DNA of 64,000 nt from an uncultured SAR86 cluster bacterium (GTDB taxonomy: Bacteria > Pseudomonadota > Gammaproteobacteria > Magnimaribacterales > AG-339-G14), in NCBI GenBank assembly GCA_902632605.1, contig CACPDB010000001.1, forward strand, positions 1 to 64,000, given 5' to 3'. The translations under genes were made by a program, and so were the position numbers. Below are positions 56,440 through 64,000 of this stretch, one piece after another. The notes beneath the pieces are model-generated. The model saw only the letters and a list, made by a program, of their open reading frames with translations, was not told where the DNA came from and did not search any database. Each line of letters begins with the position of its first letter. Within the stretch, counting starts at the first letter, position 1.

Positions 56440-57303
56440 TTGAATCATTACGAAATAGTTTTTATATTTAACCCTGATGAAAAAGAAGAGGGAAAATCCC
56501 TTTTTAATAAAATATTAGAGAAAACCAAATCCATAAAAGGTCAGATACACAGGTCAGAGGAAATTGGCTCAAGAAGATTGGCATATCCCATAAAAGATTA
56601 TTATCGAGGAGAGTACTTTTTGATAAATCTAGAGTGTAATTCCTCGGAGCTTCTATCAATAACTGACCTCTTTAAATTCAATGAGAATATTTTAAGAACA
56701 TCTGTCTTAAGAAAAAAACAAGCTGAAACTAGTAAATCAGCTTTAATGGATCAAACCCAAGATTCTTCATATGAAAAAGTTTCAAATGAAGAAGGTCTTG
56801 TTAAGAAGGTTTCAAATGAAGCAAAAGAGGTTTTATCAAAAGCAGAAGAAGTAGTTGAAGACGTCATAGAAGAAGTCAAAGAAGCTGCTGAAAAAGTTGA
56901 AGAAGTAGTCGAAGAAGTTGTTGAAGAGGCGGTTGAAAAAGCTGAAGAGGTTGTTGAAGCTGCTGAGGAAGTCGTCGAAGAAGTTGTTGAAAAAGCAGAA
57001 GAAGTAGCTGAAGACGTCATAGAAGAAGTCAAAGAAGCTGCTGAAAAAGTTGAAGAAGTAGTCGAAGAAGTTGTTGAAGAGGCGGTTGAAAAAGCTGAAG
57101 AGGTTGTTGAAGCTGCTGAGGAAGTCGTCGAAGAAGTTGTTGAAAAAGCAGAAGAAGTAGCTGAAGACGTCATAGAAGAAGTCAAAGAAGCTGCTGAAAA
57201 AGTTGAAGAAGTAGTCGAAGAAGTTGTTGAAGAGGCAAAAGAAAAAGCAAAAGGTGTATTTGCAAAAGTGAAGAACGTTTTTAAGTCAGATAAGAAAAAG
57301 TAA
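56440..57303 (+). CDS. rpsF: 30S ribosomal protein S6 with long acidic repetitive tail
   Basis: S6 binds S18 on the 30S platform. Residues 1-95 are a normal S6 (NHYEIVFIFNPDE, IGSRRLAYPIKDYYRGEYFLI, RTSVLRKK). The TTG start is decided by AAGGAG upstream. From about 96 to 287 the protein continues as a Glu/Val/Ala/Lys-rich helix-forming tail, most of it encoded by near-perfect 51-residue tandem repeats, ending in a basic segment (KVKNVFKSDKKK). E. coli S6 has 131-135 residues and gets extra glutamates from RimK. The tail lacks helix breakers and could form a long amphipathic helix or coiled coil. Expression through the tail is expected, since it is in frame with a normal stop. Confidence 0.93.
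   Translation: MNHYEIVFIFNPDEKEEGKSLFNKILEKTKSIKGQIHRSEEIGSRRLAYPIKDYYRGEYFLINLECNSSELLSITDLFKFNENILRTSVLRKKQAETSKSALMDQTQDSSYEKVSNEEGLVKKVSNEAKEVLSKAEEVVEDVIEEVKEAAEKVEEVVEEVVEEAVEKAEEVVEAAEEVVEEVVEKAEEVAEDVIEEVKEAAEKVEEVVEEVVEEAVEKAEEVVEAAEEVVEEVVEKAEEVAEDVIEEVKEAAEKVEEVVEEVVEEAKEKAKGVFAKVKNVFKSDKKK
56842..57236 (+). repeat. 153-bp tandem repeat inside rpsF, about 2.6 copies
   Basis: Copies start at 56842, 56995 and 57148. The first two are full (153 bp) and differ at a single base (gtagTtgaag against gtagCtgaag); the third stops after 89 bases at 57236. 153 is a multiple of 3, so copy number changes keep the frame. Shorter internal similarities (EEVVE, EKAEE blocks) show older expansion. 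Confidence 0.95.
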
Positions 57304-57309
57304 ATAAAT

Positions 57310-57573
57310 ATGAGAAGGCAAAAAGACAATAAAAGAAGAAATCAAAATCAGGATAATTTTTTAAAGCCTAAAAGAGCTTGTCAATTCACGGCAGCTGGTG
57401 TGGACGAAATTGATTATAAAGATGTTGAGCTATTAAAAAAATTCATAACAGAAACAGGAAAGATTATTCCAGCACGTATGACCGGTACAAGTGCAAAGTA
57501 CCAACGCCAGCTTACCAGAGCCATAAAAAGGGCAAGGCTTTTGGCATTATTGCCTTTTACAGATAGTCATTAG
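57310..57573 (+). CDS. rpsR: 30S ribosomal protein S18
   Basis: Partner of S6 on the platform. The 87 residues have a basic, Asn/Gln-rich start and the family core [54 protein letters not shown] (identified in pieces: [20 protein letters not shown] and [10 protein letters not shown]). It follows rpsF by 6 bases and precedes rplI by 4, the conserved S6-S18-L9 order. Confidence 0.97.
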   Translation: MRRQKDNKRRNQNQDNFLKPKRACQFTAAGVDEIDYKDVELLKKFITETGKIIPARMTGTSAKYQRQLTRAIKRARLLALLPFTDSH

Positions 57574-57577
57574 AAGT

Positions 57578-58030
57578 ATGAAGTTAATCCTACAAGAAAG
57601 TATCACCGGGTTAGGAAACCCTGGCGACCTAGTCAAAGTTAAATCAGGTTACGGAAGAAATTATCTTTTACCAACAGGTAAAGCAATTGTTGCCAATGAA
57701 GAAAATATGAAGGTTTACGAAGCCAAACAAGAAGAATTGAAACTTCAAGAAGAAAAAAGGTTAGAAAGTGCAAAAGAAATTTTTGAAAAAATAAATGAAT
57801 TTTCCGTTTCCCAAAATGTTGCCATTTCTGAAGAAGGCACAATGTATGGCTCAGTAGGTACAAAGGAAATTTCAGAACTTTTAGAAGCAAATGATTTCCA
57901 AATTGAAAGAAGCGCAGTAAGACTCCCCGAGGGTTCGCTCAAAGAACTTGGAAATTATGTGATTGATATCGAACTTCATCCTGAAGTTGTAGCAAAAATT
58001 AATCTCGAACTTAAACCCGAAGAATCTTAA
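57578..58030 (+). CDS. rplI: 50S ribosomal protein L9
   Basis: Elongated 23S rRNA-binding protein influencing frame maintenance. The 150 residues begin MKLILQESITGLGNPGDLV and include KSGYGRNYLLPTGKAI, then the long connecting helix (about 45-75) and the C-terminal domain with GTMYGSVGTKEISELL. Length equals E. coli (149). dnaB follows after 48 bases. Confidence 0.97.
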   Translation: MKLILQESITGLGNPGDLVKVKSGYGRNYLLPTGKAIVANEENMKVYEAKQEELKLQEEKRLESAKEIFEKINEFSVSQNVAISEEGTMYGSVGTKEISELLEANDFQIERSAVRLPEGSLKELGNYVIDIELHPEVVAKINLELKPEES

Positions 58031-58078
58031 AATCTAATTGTCTTCGCTCTATAGTAGTGGGAGAATATCAGCCCTGCT

Positions 58079-59458
58079 ATGAGAAAAGAAAACGACTTAC
58101 CATCATCTATTGAAGCTGAAAAAGCTGTTCTCGGAAGCATAATATTAGAACCAACGCTCTGGGACTCATTATCCGTAGAAGTTGATGAAAGTGATTTTAT
58201 TGCTAACGAACATAAGTTAATTTTTCGAGGTATCAAAAAACTAATTGATCTTGGATCTGAGATTGACACAGTTACATTGATCGAATCTCTTTCAAATGAC
58301 GGCGATCTTTCATCTCTTTCTAATTTTGATCGAGTGAGTTATGTGAAAAATTTGGTATCTGAAACACCGGGTACAGCTAACTTTATTAATTACACAAATA
58401 TTATCAAACAGTCTTCTTCGCTTAGAAAATTAATATCGACTGCGGCTGATATCTCTTCTTTGGCTAAGGAAGCAGATACTTTTGAAAGCGAAAGTGCCTT
58501 AAGTGAGGCTGAAGATAAATTAATAAAACTTAGAGATTCAATTCAAAGAAGGTCCGGACCAGTATTAGCTAAAGATTTAATAAAACCGGTTTATGACAAG
58601 ATAGACGAAACCATTAGATCTGATAGGGATTTGGTAGGGATAAGTACTGGCTTTAGAGATTTAGATAAGATCACGATGGGTCTGCAACAAGGAGATTTAT
58701 TCGTTATTGCAGGTCGACCCAGTATGGGAAAAACTGCATTTGCGCTTAGTATCGCAGGTCAACTGGTAAATGATGGTATTCCATCTGTGCTCTTTAGTTT
58801 GGAAATGTCAGCAAGATCTATTATGTATAGAATGATATCTCTGATTGGAAAAATTGAATTAAAAAAATTATTCGAAGCAAAAAATCTCTCCGAAAGTGAT
58901 TTCAATGAGATAGAGAACTCCCTTTCTTTGCTAAGCAGATCTAAATTTTTTATTGATGACACCTCTTCGTTGTCTCCCTCAGAAATTCTTTCCAGATCAA
59001 GAAAGCTCAAGCGAGAAAATCCAGATTTAGGCTTAATTATCATCGATTACATGCAACTAATGCGAGCTGATACTAAAAATGATAATCGTGTTTCAGAAAT
59101 GAGTGAGATTTCAAGATCCCTAAAAGCTCTGGCCAAAGAAATTGATGTTCCGGTGATTGCTTTATCACAATTGAATAGAGCGCCCGAAACTAGGACGGGA
59201 AAAAGACCTGTGCTTGCTGATTTAAAAGATTCCGGAGCGATTGAGCAAGATGCAGATATTGTCACCTTTGTTTTTCGTGCAGAAAAATATGAGCAAGATC
59301 TTGAAAACAAAGGGCTTGCAATAATTGATGTAGCTAAACACAGAAATGGCCCTACAGATACTGTGAAACTACATTTTTCTGATAAATATACAAAATTTCA
59401 GGATCTTGCTCCAGATGATCCAGCTTTAAGAAATCCAGATTTTTCAGAAGAAGATTGA
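58079..59458 (+). CDS. dnaB: replicative DNA helicase DnaB
   Basis: Hexameric 5'-to-3' helicase at the replication fork. The 459 residues have the N-terminal domain (PSSIEAEKAVLGSII), a linker helix and the RecA-like domain: ISTGFRDLDKITMGLQQGD, Walker A GRPSMGKT at 212-219, FSLEMSARSIMYRM, IIIDYMQLM, ALSQLNRAPETR and DLKDSGAIEQDADIV. No intein. rplI-dnaB-alr is the usual gammaproteobacterial order. Confidence 0.98.
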   Translation: MRKENDLPSSIEAEKAVLGSIILEPTLWDSLSVEVDESDFIANEHKLIFRGIKKLIDLGSEIDTVTLIESLSNDGDLSSLSNFDRVSYVKNLVSETPGTANFINYTNIIKQSSSLRKLISTAADISSLAKEADTFESESALSEAEDKLIKLRDSIQRRSGPVLAKDLIKPVYDKIDETIRSDRDLVGISTGFRDLDKITMGLQQGDLFVIAGRPSMGKTAFALSIAGQLVNDGIPSVLFSLEMSARSIMYRMISLIGKIELKKLFEAKNLSESDFNEIENSLSLLSRSKFFIDDTSSLSPSEILSRSRKLKRENPDLGLIIIDYMQLMRADTKNDNRVSEMSEISRSLKALAKEIDVPVIALSQLNRAPETRTGKRPVLADLKDSGAIEQDADIVTFVFRAEKYEQDLENKGLAIIDVAKHRNGPTDTVKLHFSDKYTKFQDLAPDDPALRNPDFSEED

Positions 59459-59459
59459 A

Positions 59460-60527
59460 TTGAATCGTCCAACTTTTGTAGAAATCGATTTGAAGGCTTT
59501 GGATTTTAATCTGAAGAATTTAAAAAGTGCTGTAATCTCTGCTAAATTTTTTCCAGTTGTTAAGGCTGATGCATACGGGCATGGCATAGATAGAATTACA
59601 AAACACATTCAAAATAAAATTGATGGATTTTGTGTTGCAACTTCAGAAGAGGCTATAAATCTTCGTTCTAAATCAAAAAAACCTATTTTAGATTTAGAAG
59701 GACCTTATGATTTAGCCGATATGAAAGCTCTTCTCAAAAATGATATAGAGTTTGTTATTCACTCGAGTAGGCAGCTTAATTTTTTAAACCAGATTAAAAA
59801 CCTCAAAGAAAGTCATCCGGTATGGCTGAAATTTGATTCTGGAATGAATAGACTTGGCTTTCCAATGGAAGATTCTTCAAAAATTTTTGAAGAAGTTACA
59901 AAAAAAACCAATCAAATTGTTTTGATGAGTCATTTCAATTCTTTCAAAGGGAATGCTAAACAACTAAAGAAATTTAAGGATCTTGAAAAAAGATGTTCAT
60001 CAGACAATATTTCTGTAAAAAAAAGCTTATGCAATTCTGGAGGCATGATTAATTATCCTGCGTCGCAGAAAGATATTGTAAGGCCTGGGATAAGCATATT
60101 TGGAAGTAAATCTAATTTAAAAGACAAAAATATCAAACTTAAATCAGTTATGACTTTGAAATCCAAATTTATCTCTCTCAAAGAACTTAAAAAGGGCGAA
60201 AAAGTTGGTTACGAGGGGACCTGGCAAGCTAAAAAGAGAACAAAAGTAGGTATTTTGCCAATAGGGTATGGCGATGGATATCCTATTAATTTGAGTAATT
60301 GTGGAAAAGTTTCTATAAAAGGAACCTTGGTACCGGTAATAGGAAAAGTCTCAATGGATATGGTTGCAATTGACTTATCAAATATAAGAAAAATTGGTTA
60401 TAAGGATGAAGTTATTTTATGGGGTAAGGGTCATGAAGTAGACACAGTGGCCAAATATGCTGATAATAGTCCTTATTCATTAATGACTGGAATAACAAAA
60501 CGTGTAAGGAAGGTATATAAATTATGA
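59460..60527 (+). CDS. alr: alanine racemase
   Basis: PLP enzyme producing D-alanine for Ddl and MurF. The 355 residues start at a TTG one base after dnaB (NRPTFVEIDLKALDFNL). The PLP lysine is Lys35 in VVKADAYGHG; the catalytic Tyr lies in KVGYEGTW; GYGDGYP and the SMDMVAIDLS block follow. Length equals E. coli Alr (359). It ends in an ATGA overlap with the di-iron protein gene. Confidence 0.96.
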   Translation: MNRPTFVEIDLKALDFNLKNLKSAVISAKFFPVVKADAYGHGIDRITKHIQNKIDGFCVATSEEAINLRSKSKKPILDLEGPYDLADMKALLKNDIEFVIHSSRQLNFLNQIKNLKESHPVWLKFDSGMNRLGFPMEDSSKIFEEVTKKTNQIVLMSHFNSFKGNAKQLKKFKDLEKRCSSDNISVKKSLCNSGGMINYPASQKDIVRPGISIFGSKSNLKDKNIKLKSVMTLKSKFISLKELKKGEKVGYEGTWQAKKRTKVGILPIGYGDGYPINLSNCGKVSIKGTLVPVIGKVSMDMVAIDLSNIRKIGYKDEVILWGKGHEVDTVAKYADNSPYSLMTGITKRVRKVYKL

Positions 60528-61636
60528 AAATTAATGTTTTAAAAGAAACCCCTAGGAAGATTAAAGAGTTTCCTGTAGAGAATGAATATAATTTATCTAA
60601 GGAAGAAGTTACCGACGTAGCCGAAATTTTTAGCACTCCTTTAACAGGTTCTTACAATTGGGACTATACAGTTCAAGATAACAGAATTAAAAGACTTTAT
60701 GAGTTAGGAAAGGATTTAAATTGGAATGCTGAGAAAGACATTGACTGGAATAGACCTTTACCTGAAAGAGGCGATACTCCGCCACCCATATTCTGGGATG
60801 ATTACGAACCTTATCAAAAGCTTTCAACTGAAGAAAAATTTAGATTCATGAGTCATCGAGGAGCTTGGTCCCTCAGCCAGTTCCTGCATGGAGAACAAGG
60901 TGCCTTATTAGTTGCATCTCAGCTTGTTTCTTGTGCTCCAACTTTTAACGCAAAACTATATGCTGCCTCTCAAACTTTCGATGAGGCAAGACATGTAGAA
61001 GCTTTCAATAAATATATTCAGTCAAGAGTTGGAATTATGTATCCTGTTGGAACGGGTCTTAAATCCTTATTGGACAAAATTTTAACTGACCCAAGATGGG
61101 ATCTTAAATTCATTGGAATGCAAATCATCATAGAAGGCCTTGCACTTGCAGCTTTCAATTTAGCAAGACAAGGAACTTTCGATCCAGTATTTAAAGACAT
61201 GCTTTATTTGATCATTAGAGATGAAGCGAGACACGTGACTTTTGGAGTTAATTATTTAGAAGAGTTTGTTAAAACTTTGTCTGATGAAGAAAGAGAAGAA
61301 AGAGCTCAATTTGCATATGAAGCATGCGTCGTAATGAGAGGTAGATTAATGTCTTCAGAAGTATATGAACATTTTGGCTGGGATGCAGAAGATGCTATTG
61401 CTTTTCAAAGTAAATCAGATGTTACAAATAACTTTCAGCACTTATTATTTACGAGAGTCGTTCCAAACCTATCAAAAATTGGACTGCTTACTGAAAAAGT
61501 AAAACCTTTATATGACGAGCTAGGTGTCCTAGATTATCAAGATTGGCCAACAGATGGAGAAATAGATTGGGCCTCTCTTTCTAGACCCCTAGATCAATCG
61601 GAAGAAGAAGTAGAAGGAAAAATCATCTCCATCTAA
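60524..61636 (+). CDS. ferritin-like di-iron carboxylate protein, substrate unknown
   Basis: The 370 residues contain two copies of the E-X29-EARH pattern of di-iron oxygenases and R2-type proteins: Glu124 with Glu154/His157 (DEARHVEAF) and Glu204 with Glu234/His237 (DEARHVTFG). The spacing and the four-carboxylate/two-histidine set agree with a complete di-iron site in a four-helix bundle. No signal peptide or membrane helix. The N-terminal 100 residues are rich in Trp, Tyr and Pro and not recognised. It could be an oxygenase, an oxidase or an R2-like ligand-binding protein; a true ribonucleotide reductase R2 is less likely because no nrdA is next to it. ATGA overlap with alr implies coupling. 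Confidence 0.75.
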   Translation: MKINVLKETPRKIKEFPVENEYNLSKEEVTDVAEIFSTPLTGSYNWDYTVQDNRIKRLYELGKDLNWNAEKDIDWNRPLPERGDTPPPIFWDDYEPYQKLSTEEKFRFMSHRGAWSLSQFLHGEQGALLVASQLVSCAPTFNAKLYAASQTFDEARHVEAFNKYIQSRVGIMYPVGTGLKSLLDKILTDPRWDLKFIGMQIIIEGLALAAFNLARQGTFDPVFKDMLYLIIRDEARHVTFGVNYLEEFVKTLSDEEREERAQFAYEACVVMRGRLMSSEVYEHFGWDAEDAIAFQSKSDVTNNFQHLLFTRVVPNLSKIGLLTEKVKPLYDELGVLDYQDWPTDGEIDWASLSRPLDQSEEEVEGKIISI

Positions 61637-61699
61637 TTATACTCTTTAAGTTTTCTGAATAGCTTAAGACTATTCTGATATACTTATGAACCATCTTGT

Positions 61700-63334
61700 A
61701 TGAAAAAGATGGCTTCTAAAAATCCTAAATTTCTCTTCGTTACTGGCGGTGTAGTTTCTTCCATAGGAAAAGGCATTCTCTCAGCTTCCTTAGGATCTCT
61801 TTTAGAAAGTAGGGGATTAAAAGTTACAGTTATGAAGCTTGATCCTTATATTAATCTTGATCCTGGCACAATGAGTCCTTTTCAGCATGGAGAGGTTTTC
61901 GTTACAGAAGATGGTTCTGAAACCGATCTAGACCTTGGACATTATGAAAGATATTTGAATTCCAAAATGTCCCATAAAAATAATTTTACTGCAGGTCAAG
62001 TTTACGAAGATGTACTTAAAAGAGAGAGAAAAGGAGAGTTTTTAGGTTCCACGGTCCAAGTCATTCCTCACATCACTGATGAGATTAAAAAAAGAATTGT
62101 TTATGGCGCGGAAGATAATGATATCGCGATTATTGAAATTGGCGGAACTGTAGGTGATATAGAGTCACAGCCTTTTTTAGAAGCAATTAGGCAAATGAAA
62201 CTTGAGCTGGGGTCTGAAAGGACACTATTTACACATCTAACATTTGTCCCTTATTTAGCATCATCAGGAGAAACCAAAACAAAACCAACTCAACATTCTG
62301 TGAAAAGTCTTTTATCTCATGGTCTGCAAGCAGATGTTTTAATTTGTCGATCTGAACAAAATCTTTCAAAAGCGGATTGTAGAAAAATTGCCTTATTTAC
62401 CAACGTAAATGAAGATTGTGTTTTTACATTGCCAGATGTGCCATCAATTTACGCAATCCCTGTCATGATGAATAAACAAGGTTTAGATCAGCAAATTGTA
62501 GAAAAGCTTAAACTTAAGTGTTCTAAGCCAAAACTTAAAGATTGGAAAAGGGTTACTAAACTTGAATCAGAGCAAAAAGGGGAGACTAAAATTGCGATGG
62601 TAGGCAAATACACCGAATTGGTAGATTCATATAAATCAGTAAATGAAGCTTTAATTCATGCAGGCATCCACAATAAGACAAACGTAAAAATTGAGCACAT
62701 AGACTCTGAGAGATTCAATAAAGGAGTAGAAAATTTACAAGCCGATGGTATTTTAATTCCAGGAGGATTTGGAAATAGAGGCGTTAAAGGAATGCTTAAC
62801 GTAGCAAAGTTTGCTAGAGAAAATAATATTCCTTATTTTGGGATATGCTTAGGGATGCAAGTTGCGGTTATAGAATTTGCAAGAAATGTATTGAAATTGG
62901 ATGCCGACAGCACAGAGTTTAAGAAGACCACACAGCACCCTGTCATAGGACTGATTACAGAATGGCTTGATGAAGATGGACTTATACAGTATCGGTCAGA
63001 AGACTCTGATAAGGGGGGCACTATGCGTTTAGGAAGCCAAATATGCCATTTAAAGAAAAATAGTAAGATGGCTAAGCTTTACAAGAAACATAAAATTTTT
63101 GAGCGCCACAGACATAGGTACGAATTTAACGGTAATTATGAGTCAACATTTAATAAAAATGGCATGACTATAGTTGGAAAATCTGAAGATGATACATTAG
63201 TTGAAGCAATAGAAATTAAGAACCACAAATGGTTCATAGGGTGTCAGTTTCATCCTGAGTTCACATCCGATCCAATAAATGCTCATCCGCTTTTCAAAGG
63301 ATTTATTCATGCTGCTAAGTTAAACTCTAAATGA
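61700..63334 (+). CDS. pyrG: CTP synthase
   Basis: Makes CTP from UTP, ATP and glutamine. The 544 residues match E. coli (545): the synthetase domain ([53 protein letters not shown]) and the class-I glutaminase domain with nucleophile Cys in YFGICLGMQ and the His/Glu pair in FHPEF. ATG 61700 is used; ATG 61709 would also fit the family. The 63 bases upstream hold the inverted repeat GAATAG...CTATTC (61657-61675) but no clear promoter. Confidence 0.97.
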   Translation: MKKMASKNPKFLFVTGGVVSSIGKGILSASLGSLLESRGLKVTVMKLDPYINLDPGTMSPFQHGEVFVTEDGSETDLDLGHYERYLNSKMSHKNNFTAGQVYEDVLKRERKGEFLGSTVQVIPHITDEIKKRIVYGAEDNDIAIIEIGGTVGDIESQPFLEAIRQMKLELGSERTLFTHLTFVPYLASSGETKTKPTQHSVKSLLSHGLQADVLICRSEQNLSKADCRKIALFTNVNEDCVFTLPDVPSIYAIPVMMNKQGLDQQIVEKLKLKCSKPKLKDWKRVTKLESEQKGETKIAMVGKYTELVDSYKSVNEALIHAGIHNKTNVKIEHIDSERFNKGVENLQADGILIPGGFGNRGVKGMLNVAKFARENNIPYFGICLGMQVAVIEFARNVLKLDADSTEFKKTTQHPVIGLITEWLDEDGLIQYRSEDSDKGGTMRLGSQICHLKKNSKMAKLYKKHKIFERHRHRYEFNGNYESTFNKNGMTIVGKSEDDTLVEAIEIKNHKWFIGCQFHPEFTSDPINAHPLFKGFIHAAKLNSK

Positions 63335-64000
63335 AAATGACTGATTTAATAAAAATAGCAAAAACAGAGATTTCAAATTCAAACAAACTTTGTGTCATTG
63401 CAGGCTTAAATGTTCTAGAAGACGATCAGCTCACTTTCAAGGTTGCTAAAAAATTAAAAAAAATTACTGAAGCCCAAGGAAATTCATTTATTTTTAAAGC
63501 TTCATTTGATAAAGCCAATCGGTCATCTGTGGATTCATATCGAGGACCAGGCCTTGAAAAAGGTATAGAAATTTTTAGAGAATTAAAAAAAAGCGATTAT
63601 CAATTGATCACTGACATTCATGAGATAAGCCAAGTCGATAAAATATCTGAAGTTGTCGATATTATCCAAATACCTGCTTTTTTATGCAGACAAACAGATC
63701 TCATCAAAGAAGCTTGCCAAGCGGGAAAGCCATTGAATATAAAAAAAGGGCAATTTTTATCTCCCGATCAAATGAAAAATATCATCGAAAAATGTAGTAA
63801 GTTTGGCAATGATCAAGTCATACTTTGTGAAAGGGGGACTTCTTTTGGCTATGATAATTTAGTTGTAGACATGTTGGGCATCTCTAAATTGAAAACTTTC
63901 AAATGCCCAATCATTTTCGATGTAACTCATTCTCTTCAACTTCCTGGCCAAGGAAAAACTGCCGCGGGAGGCAGAGGAGATCAAGCTGAAGACCTAGCTA
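63331..64000 (+). CDS. kdsA: 3-deoxy-8-phosphooctulonate synthase, cut by the window end
   Basis: Condenses arabinose-5-phosphate and PEP to Kdo-8-phosphate for LPS. About 223 codons are visible, open to the window edge. Motifs: [65 protein letters not shown] and [14 protein letters not shown] 63331 overlaps the pyrG stop (ATGA). pyrG-kdsA-eno is the usual order, so eno is expected next. It works with kdsD at 28778-29755. Confidence 0.95.
   Translation, partial: MKMTDLIKIAKTEISNSNKLCVIAGLNVLEDDQLTFKVAKKLKKITEAQGNSFIFKASFDKANRSSVDSYRGPGLEKGIEIFRELKKSDYQLITDIHEISQVDKISEVVDIIQIPAFLCRQTDLIKEACQAGKPLNIKKGQFLSPDQMKNIIEKCSKFGNDQVILCERGTSFGYDNLVVDMLGISKLKTFKCPIIFDVTHSLQLPGQGKTAAGGRGDQAEDLA

Noticed and set aside
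56842-57236. CRISPR-like array
   Set aside because: The repeats are long, contiguous, without spacers and in frame with rpsF, so this is a coding tandem repeat.
56751-57329. Ser/Thr-rich 192-residue reading frame opposite rpsF
   Set aside because: It is the antisense of the Glu/Val/Ala codon repeats and has no ribosome site; its low-complexity text follows directly from the repeat.
61657-61675. Terminator between the di-iron gene and pyrG
   Set aside because: The inverted repeat GAATAG...CTATTC is short, A+T-rich and not followed by a T-run; left as a possible protein-binding site only.

Overview
This window is a gene-dense, strongly A+T-rich chromosomal segment from a gammaproteobacterium, probably a streamlined marine lineage of the SAR86 type. 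That guess rests on composition, almost absent intergenic space, short gene versions and gammaproteobacterial gene order (secG-tRNA-Leu-tRNA-fMet-rimP-nusA-infB; lolB-ispE-tRNA-Gln-prs-rplY-pth-ychF; rsmI-rnpB-mraZ; pyrG-kdsA). It cannot be proved from the sequence alone. No insertion sequence, prophage, CRISPR array, toxin-antitoxin pair or recognisable defence island was seen.

Layout. 1-10734 (+): tail of folP, glmM, tpiA, secG, two tRNAs, then rimP-nusA-infB-rbfA-truB-rpsO-pnp. 10791-11204: an unknown lipoprotein. 11218-15984 (-): tRNA-Met, ychF, pth, rplY, prs, tRNA-Gln, ispE, lolB-like. 16017-21795 (+): prfA, prmC, moeB-like, a GH84 O-GlcNAcase-like hydrolase, an acyl-CoA ligase and a MaoC hydratase. 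21788-24943 (-): gatB, gatA, gatC. 25024-27420 (+): mreBCD. 27430-29755 (-): lptB, an LptC-like gene, kdsD, with no lptA or kdsC between them. 29806-33601 (+): mlaC-like, murA, hisG and a frameshifted hisD. 33605-34378 (-): a DegS-like protease without a PDZ domain. 34436-38412 (+): rplM, rpsI, the cytochrome bc1 genes and sspA. 38415-39476 (-): LpoA-like lipoprotein. 39475-40647 (+): rsmI and rnpB. 40715-56369 (+): the division and wall (dcw) cluster with a candidate MraZ operator. 56440-64000 (+): rpsF, rpsR, rplI, dnaB, alr, a di-iron protein, pyrG and the start of kdsA.

The genes serve translation and RNA metabolism, peptidoglycan and LPS precursor synthesis, cell shape and division, and respiration. 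Genes are tightly coupled by ATGA, TTGA and TAATG overlaps, and TTG starts are frequent.

Most is ordinary housekeeping, and I do not see a clear new multi-gene system. The parts most worth a second look are: the cytoplasmic GH84 hydrolase; ribosomal protein S6 with a tail encoded by near-perfect 153-bp tandem repeats; ftsQAZ moved between ftsL and ftsI with a very small FtsQ; four phased 10-bp repeats before mraZ; the A8-run frameshift in hisD with a -1 slippery heptamer; the missing lptA; and twin matching promoters around tRNA-fMet.
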